Position numbers and translations under genes: made by a program. From JABDMH01 sp965223165 (GTDB lineage Bacteria; Bacteroidota; Bacteroidia; Chitinophagales; Saprospiraceae): a DNA stretch of 64,000 nucleotides. Each line of letters opens with the position of its first letter. Position 1 is the first letter of the stretch. The stretch is taken from the NCBI GenBank assembly GCA_965223165.1, contig CBDCVQ010000007.1, forward strand, positions 124,001-188,000, written 5' to 3'. The notes beneath the pieces were generated by a model, which worked only from the letters and a program-made list of their open reading frames with translations, made no database searches and was not told where the DNA came from. Below are positions 27,797 through 38,508 of the stretch, piece by piece.

Positions 27797-27955
27797 CTAG
27801 TAGATCTTCGCATTAGATATGTCGATCAATTAATTTCTAGTAGGATCTCTTGTTCGCAGACGAGGCGCAAAGCATGAGCGAGCGAATCTCCCAGCGTCGA
27901 GCATGCCAATGCGAGAAGTGAGTAAATCAGCGACAGCGGGTGGGGAGGCTAGCCC
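27797..27955. mobile_element. MITE-like element, family 1, degenerate right-truncated copy
   Basis: This copy starts with CTAGTAGATCTTCGCATTA, nearly the 19-bp terminal repeat of the copy at 12154, then the GCAGACGAGGC box, CAGCGTCGAGCATG, CAATGCGAGAAGTGAG and CGACAGCGGGTGG, as in the copy at 60249. The right half, including the second terminal repeat, is missing. The 3' end of the group II intron is about 30 bp further on. Confidence 0.75.
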
Positions 27956-27984
27956 TGGTTATCAGTGATCTATGAGCATTCCAA

Positions 27985-28616
27985 ATCGAGTAGAGGAAGT
28001 AAGATAGACTTTTAGACCTACGGAATCCGCAAAGGAGTCCACCTTACTTGCCCCTCTCACACCACCGGACGTACGGTTCACGTATCACGGCGGCTCCCAG
28101 AGTGACTTTTGGCTAGGTTCTATTCCCCGTTCCGTTGGTAACACTCATCAGGTACTTAGAGCTTTCCGAGCCGTACCTCCCCAATAAGTCGACATCATCT
28201 CAGGTGTCGCTCCTGCTACTCCACGATGTACGTTAATATCACCTTCATCACCTATACTCCAGGTTCGGTCCTTCACATCGATATGCTCAATGCTACTATG
28301 ACCTCGGCTGACTTCTGAACTACGACAGTCAATGCCCATCCAGATCTCCCCGGGTAATGCGCATATACCTTCACATTTATGCCTGCCACATATACATCAT
28401 CACCTTCCGTGCAAGTATCGGACTTTAGAGATAATCGCCTCCTCATCCAGTGACAATGCCTAACTGTGTGATTCCTGTTCGTCAGGCCAATGCTTTGCTT
28501 TCGGCTTCCTTCAACCATATCCTCGCAGATATAATCTTGCCGTTCAGCTAGTGCTTCCCCTTGCCGGGTGCACAGAGGACTTTCACCTCCGAGTATTTGC
28601 GCCCTGCCGGGCGCAC
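27985..28616 (-). mobile_element. ORF-less group IIC intron (about 632 nt)
   Basis: Read on the minus strand, the element begins GTGCGCCCGGCAGGGCGC and continues with GGTGAAAGTCC, typical of a group II intron 5' end and domain I. Later come TTACCCGGGGAGATCTGG and CAGAAGTCAGCCGAGGTCA, matching my memory of the Oceanobacillus O.i.I1 group IIC intron. Domain V reads from GGAGCCGCCGTGATACGTGA to CGTCCGGTGGTGTGAGAGG. Domain VI pairs AGAGGGGCAAGTAAG with CTTACTTCCTCT, and the intron ends CTACTCGAT. No reverse-transcriptase ORF is present, so mobility or splicing would need a maturase from elsewhere. It sits 4 nt past the uridine tract of a terminator, the known preferred site of group IIC introns. 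Confidence 0.88.
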
Positions 28617-28620
28617 AGAG

Positions 28621-28652
28621 AAAAAGCCCCCCTCTACTAGGTAGAGAGAGGC
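28621..28652 (-). terminator. intrinsic terminator of the 1727-aa gene; target of the group II intron
   Basis: On the minus strand, GCCTCTCTC (28652-28644) pairs with GAGGGGGGC (28634-28626) and is followed by TTTTT at 28625-28621. It lies about 80 bp past the stop at 28731. The group II intron begins immediately afterwards at 28616. Confidence 0.85.
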
Positions 28653-28730
28653 CATCCCAAAAACCGATTTTTATTTACCTCTAAAACTCGGTTCGACTTA
28701 CACAATCGTTACTCATGATCCAGACTGATT

Positions 28731-31700
28731 CTACTCAATCACGATCATCTTCTTAGTAGCAGTGAATGCTTCAGTATCTAACTGATAATACAGTACGCCA
28801 GTGGTGTTCAGGTCAGAACGTTTGAATGTTACTTCATTATAACCCTTAGCATAATCTCCTTCGACCACCTTAAGCACTTTACCAGCTACGTCGTAAACAG
28901 TCACAGTCGCATTCATCGATTCTGGCAAGCTGAACCCAACGATAGTACTTTCGGTGAATGGGTTAGGCTCGTTTTGCATGAGTGCAAATCCTGCCTCTAC
29001 CAATGCACCAGACGTGAAGTTCAGACTTACATCGTGAATTTGATCTGCGCTGTTGTATGCTTCTGCTGCAGTCAAGCGGCTGTTGACGGTCATTACATCA
29101 CTTAGTGTAGCACCTGCTTGAGCTTCAACGATCAAGCTAAATACCACCTCATTCTCAGCGATGCTCATACCTTCGCCAGCATTCCAGCTAGTGCTGATCA
29201 AGCCTTCATCCGAACGAGTCAGACCAAAGTTTTCAGCGTTGACTGCCAGTGCACCTGATTTCACATCGAGAATCCTCACGGAGTTTTCATCGAGGTTCAC
29301 GGTGAACTGATATCCTGTAATGTCATCAAAGTTGTTGGCTTTGAAATCAATCTTGTACTGATTTCCAGCCACCATCTGTGTCTCGTCTACATTGAAGACC
29401 AGAGATTCTCCTGATCGACCGGCGCTACGGCTTGGATCATTGCTGAGATCCACGTCACCGATTTTGACACCGGTCCAGTTGATCTGCATCACTCCCTCCA
29501 CGGGATCGATCACATAGCTCTCTTGGTTGCCATCCTCGGAGAAGAATCTCCAACTGTCAACATTTGAGAACTCATCAGCTTTCACAAGAATTACTTTTCT
29601 GATCTCAATCAAGTCAAGAGCGCTAATCTTTCCATCGCCATTGGCATCAGCAGCGATTTCACGCAGTGGCGTTTCCAATCGAGCCTTGCCAAGGATGTGC
29701 TTCTGAATCTTAATCAAGTCACGTGTACTTAGGCCATTCTCCGTACCGATCGTCTTCTTCGGTGTCACGGTCACTTTGATGCCTAGTCCAGTAGCAAGAC
29801 TGTAAGCTCCCTGTGCGTCGGTCACGCCATTCAGCACCTGGCCGTTCTCTAGTTCAGCTCTCACCTGCACCTGCTCTACGCTTTCGTCCAGTTCAGTAGT
29901 GATCGCACCACCAACCATTCCTTCAGAACCGCCGCTGATGTCGCCGCAGCCACCCATGTTGCTTTCGACTACAAGGATCACATCACAGTAGTCATAGCTA
30001 CCGGTTGGACTAACGACCCACAATCTAACATTCTGTGTGCCCACGTGCTCACAGCCAACGTTTAGTTCGTCGAGATCCACGGAAGTGTCCAGTGTATCGT
30101 CACCGACTCCATCCAAGAATTCGATGTAAAATTTGAGATCGTCGTCATCAGTGCCGCAAGGAGCTGTACTACTGCTGTTGAACTCATCCGCCCAGACCAC
30201 AGCCTTGGCTGTATCGATCGTTCCATCCTGGTTGGTATCCCATGGCGTCACCTCAACAGTGATGCTGGTGATACAAATTGGAGTGGGCTTCTTGCCAGTT
30301 TCTACCTGGAAGGTGTACTCACAATAGCTCTCGTTTTGACACTCATCGGTCACACGAGCCTTAAACTTGTAGGTACCGGCTGGCAGGTCATCAACGCTAG
30401 CTGTGAACTGGCCATCAGGACCGTCAAGCTCACCATAGCCTGTGCCACCATCTACCACGAAGTGATCGTCATCTTTGGTGATGTCTTTCAGCTCCCAGTA
30501 GTATTTGATCAATCCACACTCGTCGGTCACGTCCACGGTCGCACTAAAGTTGTAGTAGCAACCTGCCGCGCTCACCGTGCCATTGTCCTCTACCGGACCT
30601 GTCACCGTACATGCGGGCGGAAGAGTGTCAAATACGATGATCTTTTGCTCGCACTCAATATCTACAAACTCCTTCTTCTCCCACCAGTTGCCCGCAGGCT
30701 TCAAGCCATCTTGCGTACACCAGTCGGCGAAATGCCAAGTTCGAATGATCTTGTAGCATGCCTCATCGCCGCCAACAACCTTAAAGACTTTGTCAGAGTA
30801 GGCGATACCCACAATACGGCAATCGTCGTCAAATCGATACACAGGATATCCAGTGATGTCAGGATCAGCTGCGCCGCTCACATTGCCACTACCATCTGCA
30901 TCATACTCGATACCACAGCTATAGACTTCCGTGTCATACGGTACGTCAAACATACCTTTCTCCAATTCACACTCGTTACCTACCCAAATCTTTTGGTGGC
31001 GGTAAATGGTATCAGGAATATGACCGCTGCTGTGATCTTCTCGCTCTGGGCAACCTTGCCAGATCTTGAACTTTCGGAAAATGTATCCCTGACCACAGTG
31101 GTCAAAGTCACACCAGACATCTTGCTCACAGTATACATTCTCGGCACAGTTGACAGCCACAATACCTTTTTGGAAAGGCTTGTCTACGTCGTCATAGCCA
31201 CAGCTGTCAATGTACTTAGTCACCCATTGATAACCGAAATGCTCGTCATACACTCGCACATCTTCTTTGTACGTCGTGCAGAAGCAGGTGGAATCACTAA
31301 AGGTGATATCACACTCAATTTCTTCACCATCTTCGTCCACATAGTTGCCATAGGGATCCACCCAAGCCTTACAATAGCCACCAAAAATCTCATCGAGGCT
31401 AGCGTAAGCGTCTGCGTCACCTTCTTTCGCCTTAGCAACAATGTACTCCAGACTCACCGGATGTACTTCACCTGGGAAGTCATAGCGCTTCAGCTTATAG
31501 GTAGCGCAGTAGATCTCTCCATCAACCACGTCCTTAGCAACGGTCACCGGAGTCTTATCCTCGACCCAAACCTTGGTCCAGTTCTTAGACCAGTTGCACC
31601 AGTAGTCCATAACCAATATCTCTACGGTGACAGGCTCACAGGCATCTGCACAGTCGAATGGAACGGCATCACTCCAACCACCGCCAATCTGCTCATACAG

Positions 31701-33914
31701 ATCTACTTCGGCATGCAGATCGATATCATAGTCTTCTTGCAGGTGCGTGCAGCCGCTTGGATTGGGTATCTCCTTAAACCAATCAAATTTGTCTGAGTAG
31801 AATATGGACAGGTCATCCTTCCCATTGACAGAGGAGCCGGTGCCTCTCTTGCCCCAGTCCTCATAACATTTCTCAAAGATCTTACGGAAGTAGTGTGCGT
31901 CCACCTCGTACGGATGGTCAATACACTTCAACGTCGCATATTTCATCAGGTCATACAGCCATGCATTGTAAATAATGTTGGCACAATCTTGACCATCATA
32001 CTTCAACCACTCTAGTGTCTTGGCGTAGTGAGCTTCCACCTCGTCAACGTGCTTGTCGTCTTCCAGCTCAGCACACCAGATGTAGTCACCATGAGGACCA
32101 CTGCACACTGTGTCAACGTCGTCACACAGATCGATGCAGGCCTCGTACCAGTCCGTTCTTCTGGCTAGCATGAAGTTGATACCGCAGTTGTCCCAGCTGC
32201 CTTCGTCGAAAGTCTCAACATCTACCCAAACCTTCTTATCACTCAGGCTTACAGTTACACCTTTGTCAGCCACGGCGACCGGACGTGTTCGGTCTTTGAC
32301 CACCATGTAGCAGTAGACGGTGTCAATGTTGTGACAGTTGTCATAGATTTCATAGAGTATCTGGATGGGACTGCCATCTGCGCTCTTTGGCAATTTCACT
32401 TGCTCATGCAACTCATAGCATTTCCCTGTCACATTGTAGTCTGCATATGCAGTCTTGTTGCAGTTATACTTATGCATCAGCTCGTCACAGTCTTCACCTG
32501 ATGAAGTCAACACCCAAGAGCCAACACCTTCAATCCTTGCTTTAACTTGCTTCACACCTGACCAATCATCATAGACACAGATCGGAGGAATATAGGTGTG
32601 TGCAGCACATTCGTGTGTGGAAGTCGGAACCAGTACTACATAAGATAGGCTACATAAGTCATGGTGAGCCAGAAACTCTGGATCAAAATATTCGTCATCA
32701 AAGCAATCCGGATCTAGCAAATTTTGCTTCTGGATCTTATCGTACTTGCACTTGGCCATAGGAGGCACCGTGTCAAAGTCAGTGATCCAGAAAGTGCATC
32801 TCCAGTAGCCCTCGCCGATTTCATCAAAGGCGTTTTCATTGCCTGGACCCATTGCAACAGGTGTCACAACACATGCATCTGCTGCACCCCAGCAAGTCTG
32901 CTTGATTTCAAGATCCACTTTATACTGAGGGTTGCAGACATCATCAAATTTCCATTTATCCACATGCACCTGGATACCACACTTAGGATCAAATGTCTTC
33001 GGCTCGCAGGTCAATACACCATCCTTTACGCCGATGGTGAGGAAACATAGCGTATCACAGACACCTGTTGGAAGACCTGTGTCCTCATCTAGGCTGTCAA
33101 CCACCATGTAAGGTCCAATGGTGTTGAGGATACCGCAGTAGGCTGTATCACGCTCTGCACAATAGATGTTATTATCGGTGATCTCTGGCAGTCTCCAAAC
33201 ATATATGGTATCAAAGACGGTTCCTCGAGCACCATTCTTGTCGAAAGCCTCAAACTCACGCAATACGATCTTAGCAGTATCATTGCCAAGGTCACAGTCA
33301 TAAGGGGTCACCCAGTCTGCTACAAATTCTGCTGGAACATTGCCAACACATGGTACCGTACCATACTTGTAATCAGGCCCTGGATAAGGCTCATACTTAC
33401 CATCATTGTCGCCATAAAAGCGGTCTATATAAAGACCCCAATCGGCAACTTCTTCCTCCAGGCAGTATAGATAGTGTCTTTCGCCCACAAGCGTGGGGCC
33501 ATTGCTTTGCTTGAAGGTAAGGTCGCTCCAACAAGAGCCATCAGCATTCATTACATTGATCTTGTAAGTCTTACCTAATGCATTACAAGCATTGAAGTCA
33601 AGAGCAACGGCTGCACAGTCTCCAGCATTGTCGACAGTCCACTCGTCTACAAAGCCGTTGTACTGATTGTACACCCGAATCGTGATGGGATAGGCAGCAG
33701 TAGCGCAGTTCGTAACGAACTCCTCTATCGCAACGTCTATGTCGCCATTTTCATCAAGCGATGCATTGATGCCAGTACAGTTAGGCCCTTGTGCAAAACT
33801 CGTCGCCGCTCCAAAGAACAGCAGCAAGCTCGCTAGCGCCCACCGCACACACTGTCCCACTCTAGACGGAATCCAACTCGGAGGCTGAATAGAAGTAACA
33901 TTCGTCTCTTTCAT
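28731..33914 (-). CDS. giant secreted HYR-like protein with dockerin, cohesin-like and T9SS domains
   Basis: This 1727-residue protein is the largest gene here. It has a long signal peptide (ALASLLLFFGAATSFAQ) and an extremely cysteine- and acid-rich body with module-opening phrases such as DTVPPMAKCKYD, VKDRTRPVAVADKG and VEDKTPVTVAKD. The end repeats the module order of the 1327-aa protein: WADEFNSSSTAPC, a carboxypeptidase-regulatory-like strand set, a dockerin-like pair (STRDLIKIQKHIL, then calcium loop DANGDGKISALD, roughly 1375-1440), a cohesin-like domain (roughly 1510-1635), and a T9SS tail starting MQNEPNPF and ending TKKMIVIE. Codon use looks more AT-rich than in neighbours, which may reflect high expression or separate ancestry. 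Function is unknown; matrix or adhesin roles are plausible. Confidence 0.88.
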   Translation of the reverse strand: MKETNVTSIQPPSWIPSRVGQCVRWALASLLLFFGAATSFAQGPNCTGINASLDENGDIDVAIEEFVTNCATAAYPITIRVYNQYNGFVDEWTVDNAGDCAAVALDFNACNALGKTYKINVMNADGSCWSDLTFKQSNGPTLVGERHYLYCLEEEVADWGLYIDRFYGDNDGKYEPYPGPDYKYGTVPCVGNVPAEFVADWVTPYDCDLGNDTAKIVLREFEAFDKNGARGTVFDTIYVWRLPEITDNNIYCAERDTAYCGILNTIGPYMVVDSLDEDTGLPTGVCDTLCFLTIGVKDGVLTCEPKTFDPKCGIQVHVDKWKFDDVCNPQYKVDLEIKQTCWGAADACVVTPVAMGPGNENAFDEIGEGYWRCTFWITDFDTVPPMAKCKYDKIQKQNLLDPDCFDDEYFDPEFLAHHDLCSLSYVVLVPTSTHECAAHTYIPPICVYDDWSGVKQVKARIEGVGSWVLTSSGEDCDELMHKYNCNKTAYADYNVTGKCYELHEQVKLPKSADGSPIQILYEIYDNCHNIDTVYCYMVVKDRTRPVAVADKGVTVSLSDKKVWVDVETFDEGSWDNCGINFMLARRTDWYEACIDLCDDVDTVCSGPHGDYIWCAELEDDKHVDEVEAHYAKTLEWLKYDGQDCANIIYNAWLYDLMKYATLKCIDHPYEVDAHYFRKIFEKCYEDWGKRGTGSSVNGKDDLSIFYSDKFDWFKEIPNPSGCTHLQEDYDIDLHAEVDLYEQIGGGWSDAVPFDCADACEPVTVEILVMDYWCNWSKNWTKVWVEDKTPVTVAKDVVDGEIYCATYKLKRYDFPGEVHPVSLEYIVAKAKEGDADAYASLDEIFGGYCKAWVDPYGNYVDEDGEEIECDITFSDSTCFCTTYKEDVRVYDEHFGYQWVTKYIDSCGYDDVDKPFQKGIVAVNCAENVYCEQDVWCDFDHCGQGYIFRKFKIWQGCPEREDHSSGHIPDTIYRHQKIWVGNECELEKGMFDVPYDTEVYSCGIEYDADGSGNVSGAADPDITGYPVYRFDDDCRIVGIAYSDKVFKVVGGDEACYKIIRTWHFADWCTQDGLKPAGNWWEKKEFVDIECEQKIIVFDTLPPACTVTGPVEDNGTVSAAGCYYNFSATVDVTDECGLIKYYWELKDITKDDDHFVVDGGTGYGELDGPDGQFTASVDDLPAGTYKFKARVTDECQNESYCEYTFQVETGKKPTPICITSITVEVTPWDTNQDGTIDTAKAVVWADEFNSSSTAPCGTDDDDLKFYIEFLDGVGDDTLDTSVDLDELNVGCEHVGTQNVRLWVVSPTGSYDYCDVILVVESNMGGCGDISGGSEGMVGGAITTELDESVEQVQVRAELENGQVLNGVTDAQGAYSLATGLGIKVTVTPKKTIGTENGLSTRDLIKIQKHILGKARLETPLREIAADANGDGKISALDLIEIRKVILVKADEFSNVDSWRFFSEDGNQESYVIDPVEGVMQINWTGVKIGDVDLSNDPSRSAGRSGESLVFNVDETQMVAGNQYKIDFKANNFDDITGYQFTVNLDENSVRILDVKSGALAVNAENFGLTRSDEGLISTSWNAGEGMSIAENEVVFSLIVEAQAGATLSDVMTVNSRLTAAEAYNSADQIHDVSLNFTSGALVEAGFALMQNEPNPFTESTIVGFSLPESMNATVTVYDVAGKVLKVVEGDYAKGYNEVTFKRSDLNTTGVLYYQLDTEAFTATKKMIVIE

Positions 33915-34740
33915 GAGTTCTAGTTTTGGTTATTAAATAATTCGGTTTTTATAAAAAAATCAATTCAAAGAAATACTATCCTTCTCTAAAGGAGAAAGGC
34001 CCGACAACACACTTTCGTGTCATCAAGTCTGACTCAACTAAGCAAAAACAGTATAAGCGAGATACTCTATGGAAGTAAGAGCAAAAAGATGTGGAATTCT
34101 TGAGTTAGTTCCGACGTAATTGTTCTTCATTCAATGAGTTAAGTCCTTATACAATTGTTCTTTTCTAAGTCCTCGTTTCGCCGTAATGCCCTGAAATTCT
34201 TGAGTTAACTGAGCAAATACAGCGGGACCAACACAAATATAAACGAATGCACCAAACATTCTATACCAAGCTACAGGTAATTTTTACATTAGGACTATCC
34301 AACATGTTTATCTCGGTGGATGTCAAGTCCTTCGTTTTGTTTCTTAACGTTTGAAAAAATCTAACTTTTTTTTTCATATGTCCCTTTCGTTCAGGCAGAA
34401 ACAGGCTGCTTTTTTGCCTTTCTGCCGACCAACACATGTCTATCAATTCATATGTGTTATTGGTTGATATAGAGATGGTTGAGATGTTGGGTTGTCTTGC
34501 ATGATGACGGTCGCATCAGATGCTCGCCTAACTAGTTGACAATCATCATTTTATATGCTCATCTACAGGCCTGGACCCTGGCAATCTCTCCTTCAATTGG
34601 CCTGCCAAAGGGTTAACCTCCGTTATCCTGCAACAAGAATAACGCCAAAATTTGACTTCGACCGACCAATTGTAGAAATAGGCGAGGAAGATCTGGGTGG
34701 GCTGACCATGTGGTGGCAGTCTGGTCGGACGAAGCGGGGT
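33915..34740. other. AT-rich leader region upstream of the 1727-aa gene
   Basis: No gene is supported here. The stretch contains direct repeats of GAATTCTTGAGTTA-like sequence (near 34092 and 34194, the second as GAAATTCTTGAGTTA) and AATTGTTCTT (near 34118 and 34152), the -7 candidate at 34234, and a T-rich tract near 34360. It appears to be a long regulatory leader plus spacer before the tandem array. Confidence 0.5.
34234..34241 (-). promoter_or_regulatory. candidate -7 element (TATATTTG) upstream of the 1727-aa gene
   Basis: TATATTTG on the minus strand lies about 320 bp before the start, implying a long leader. Same 8-mer as before 16S and the other HYR-like genes. Confidence 0.35.
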
Positions 34741-35755
34741 GAGCCCGAGGGTGGAGATGTTGAACTGTGTAATTGTTGAATTGTGATGGAGATGTCGCCC
34801 CCGACGTTTCGCAGCGCAAGCGGAGAACCTGGGAGGAGAAAGCCCTCGTCCCCTGCGTCCTGGGGAACGCCGGGGTAGACCCGAGGGTGGAGATGTTGAT
34901 CTGTGTATTCGTAATTGTTGAATTGTGATGAAGTTGTCGCCCCCGACGTTTCGCAGCGCAGCGGAGAACCTGGGAGGAGAAAGCCCCCGTCCCCTGCGTC
35001 CTGCGGAACGCCGGGCTGGACCCGAGGGTGGAGATGTTGATCTGCGTAATTGTTGAATTGTGATGAAGTTGTCGCCCCGGCGTTTCGCAGCGCAAGCGGA
35101 GAACCTGGGAGGAGAAAGCCCCCGTCCCCTGCGTCCTGCGGAACGCCGGGGTGGACCAGTAGGTGGAGATGTTGAACTGTGTAGTTGTAGTGGTTGAATT
35201 GTGATGAAGTTGTCGCCCCGGCGTTTCGCAGCGCAAGCGGAGAACCTGGGAGGAGAAAGCCCCCGTCCCCTGCGTCCTGGGGAACGCCGGGGTGGACCAG
35301 TAGGTGGAGATGTTGATCTGTGTAATTGTTGAATTGTGATGAAGATATCGCCCCGACGTTTCGCAGCGCAGCGGAGAACCTGGGAGGAGAAAGCCCCCGT
35401 CCCCTGCGTCCTGCGGAACGCCGGGTGGTCCCGAGGGTGGAGATGTTGATCTGTGTAATTGTTGAATTGTGATGAAGTTGTCGCCCCGGCATTTCGGATC
35501 GCAAGCGGAGAACCTGGGAGGAGAAAGCCCCCGTCCCCTGCGTCCTGGGGAACGCCGGGGTGGACCCGAGGGTGGAGATGTTGATCTGCGTAATTGTTGA
35601 ATTGTGATGAAGATATCGCCCCCGACGTTTCGCAGCGCAAGCGGAAACCTGGGAGGAGAAAGCCCCCGTCCCCTGTGTCCTGCGGAACGCCGGGCTGGAC
35701 CAGTGGGGTGGAGATGTTGAACTGTGCAATTGTTGAATTGTGATGAAGTTGTCGC
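34740..35755. repeat. tandem array of about seven 135-bp hairpin units
   Basis: The anchor GTTGAATTGTGATG recurs at 34775, 34917, 35052, 35193, 35328, 35461, 35596 and 35732, giving periods of 133-142 bp. Between anchors each unit carries an inverted repeat: in the third unit CCCCGGCGTTTCGCAG at 35075-35090 pairs with CTGCGGAACGCCGGGG at 35136-35151, a 16-bp stem with one G-T pair and a 45-nt loop. Units differ by small substitutions and by indels near the anchor. Long open frames run through the array on the minus strand only because the repeat happens to lack stops; their translations are repetitive and unlike any protein, so no gene is called. Confidence 0.93.
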
Positions 35756-35759
35756 GCCA

Positions 35760-36262
35760 AAAACGAAAAAGGGCCGAATGAAGATCATGCTTCATGTCGA
35801 ACCCTTGCTTAGTGGAGGATATCGGGCTTACCGGCGCTCCGGACCGGCACAGGCTTCTCGCCCGTCTTCGCAAAAACGAAAAAGGGTCGGCGAAGATCTC
35901 TGTCTTCATTCCGACCCTTGCTTAGGTGGAGGATATCGGGCTTACCGGCGCTCCGGCCGGCACAGGCTTCTCGCCCGACTCACCAAAACAAAAAGGGCCG
36001 GTGAAGATCTCTGTCTTCATTCCGACCCTTGCTTAAGTGGAGGATATCGGGCTTACCGGCGCTCCGGCCGGCACAGGCTTCTCGCCCGTCTCACCAAAAC
36101 AAAAAGGGCCGAATGAAGATCATGCTCTTCCTTCCGACCCTTGCTTAAGTGGAGGATATCGGGCTTACCGGCGCTCCGGCCGGCACAGGCTTCTCGCCCG
36201 TCTTCGCAAAAACGAAAAAGGGTCGGCGAAGATCTCTGTCTTCATTCCGACCCTTGATTAAG
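35760..36262. repeat. tandem array of about four 112-bp units carrying tRNA-Ala 3' ends and terminators
   Basis: TGGAGGATATCGGGCT, the complement of the last 16 nt of the tRNA-Ala gene, recurs at 35813, 35927, 36038 and 36150 before the true gene end at 36263 (periods 111-114). Each copy is followed on the plus strand by a GC-rich CTTACCGGCGCTCCGGCCGG segment instead of the tRNA body. Each unit also holds an AAGGG(T/C)CGG hairpin followed by TTTTT on the minus strand. There are thus five successive terminators after the tRNA. Duplication from the rRNA operon end is the simplest reading. Confidence 0.92.
36215..36255 (-). terminator. intrinsic terminator of the 16S-tRNA operon
   Basis: On the minus strand, AAGGGTCGG (36255-36247) pairs with CCGACCCTT (36226-36218), followed by TTT. 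It starts only 8 nt after the tRNA-Ala 3' end, so transcription should stop before any 23S gene. Four more copies follow in the array. Confidence 0.88.
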
Positions 36263-36336
36263 TGGAGGATATCGGGCTCGAACCGATGACCTCCTGGTTG
36301 CAAACCAGGTGCTCTAGCCAACTGAGCTAATCCCCC
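36263..36336 (-). tRNA. tRNA-Ala (anticodon UGC)
   Basis: This 74-nt cloverleaf has acceptor GGGGGAT pairing with ATCCTCC including the G3-U70 pair that defines alanine identity, D arm GCTCAGTTGGCTAGAGC, anticodon stem-loop CCTGGTTTGCAAACCAGG with UGC, and T arm ATCGGTTCGAGCCCGAT. The discriminator is A and CCA is not encoded, unlike the neighbouring tRNA-Ile. It is the last gene of the rRNA unit; a terminator follows directly. Confidence 0.97.
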
Positions 36337-36344
36337 ATGTATGG

Positions 36345-36418
36345 TAGTCCCAGGCAGACTTGAACTGCCGACCTCTACATTATCAGTGTAGCGCTCTAAC
36401 CAGCTGAGCTATGGGACT
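36345..36418 (-). tRNA. tRNA-Ile (anticodon GAU)
   Basis: This 74-nt cloverleaf has acceptor AGTCCCA with TGGGACT, D arm GCTCAGCTGGTTAGAGC, anticodon loop CTGATAA with GAU, and T arm GGCAGTTCAAGTCTGCC. A73 is followed by an encoded CCA. It lies in the spacer 115 bp after the 16S gene and 8 bp before tRNA-Ala, the usual Ile-Ala pair of rRNA spacers. Confidence 0.97.
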
Positions 36419-36533
36419 TCTTAAGTAGTTTCAGAAGTCGCCTCTGCACTACCTAGAACTATCAGACTTGATGACAAGGGGAATGGGTAAGGAAAGAAGG
36501 GAGGTTGAGAGAAGACTGGCTTTCAGTCTCTTA

Positions 36534-38067
<1,534 letters not shown>

Positions 38068-38296
38068 TCTCTTACTATTCTTAGTTATTATCATACTACA
38101 TACCTTAAATACATAGCACAACAATTCTGTCCGCTCAGCTCCTCTCTTCCTCTTTTCTTCTTTCCTTACCCATCCTTGTCAATGAACTTTCTCGCTCCTC
38201 TAGTACTACCACCTCCTCATCTAAAATCCCCTCCGGTCAATCGATCAAATCCTCTTGAAGACCCAATCAATTGCACACTTCCGTACTAAGCGGCTG

Positions 38297-38304
38297 CAAA
38301 TATA
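38297..38304 (-). promoter_or_regulatory. candidate rRNA promoter -7 element (TATATTTG)
   Basis: TATATTTG on the minus strand lies about 230 bp upstream of the 16S 5' end, a normal rRNA leader length. The leader (38068-38296) has no gene. Confidence 0.45.
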
Positions 38305-38357
38305 AGCAGTTTTTCAGAAGCCGCCAGCAGAAAAAAAGAGCCGAGAACTGTCACCTA

Positions 38358-38508
38358 CAGGGCAATCGCATTATCAAAGGCTTCCGGGTGACAACGTGCT
38401 CGCAAGGGTCTTGCGCGGGGACGACCAACGCGGCTGTGCTGGTCATCTTGCCCACAATGCTCTGGCCGGTGCTGGATAAGTACAGAAGCCCATAAGGCGA
38501 TCGCCCTG
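38358..38508. mobile_element. MITE-like element, family 2, short copy (151 bp)
   Basis: The ends are inverted repeats, CAGGGCAATCGCATTAT at 38358 and the complement of CAGGGCGATCGCCTTAT ending at 38508. The left end (CAATCGCATTATC, GGCTT) and right part (ATCTTGCCCACAATGCTCTGGCCGGTGCTGGATAA) match the longer copy at 53068-53363, so this looks like an internally deleted version. Sequence from 38509 to 38790 shows no further feature. Confidence 0.78.

Noticed and set aside
28148..28518. Short minus-strand ORFs (63 and 81 aa) inside the intron
   Set aside because: They translate structural RNA domains of the group II intron and lack reverse-transcriptase motifs.
30336..31796. 486-aa plus-strand ORF
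   Set aside because: Antisense shadow of the 1727-aa protein gene; no signal, domain or start context.
34546..35909. Three overlapping minus-strand ORFs of 391-428 aa
   Set aside because: They run through the 135-bp tandem array in all frames because the repeat lacks stops; the translations are periodic, rich in Arg, Gly and Ser, and unlike known proteins.
35724..36261. Plus-strand ORFs of 130 and 74 aa over the tRNA-derived array
   Set aside because: Purely repetitive translation of terminator and tRNA-end copies; no gene features.
34740..36262. CRISPR array
   Set aside because: Units are continuous tandem repeats of 112-135 bp without unique spacers of constant length, and no cas genes are present.
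28021..36262. 23S or 5S rRNA remnants downstream of tRNA-Ala
   Set aside because: No recognisable conserved 23S or 5S segment was seen in the region between the tRNA and the 1727-aa gene or beyond.
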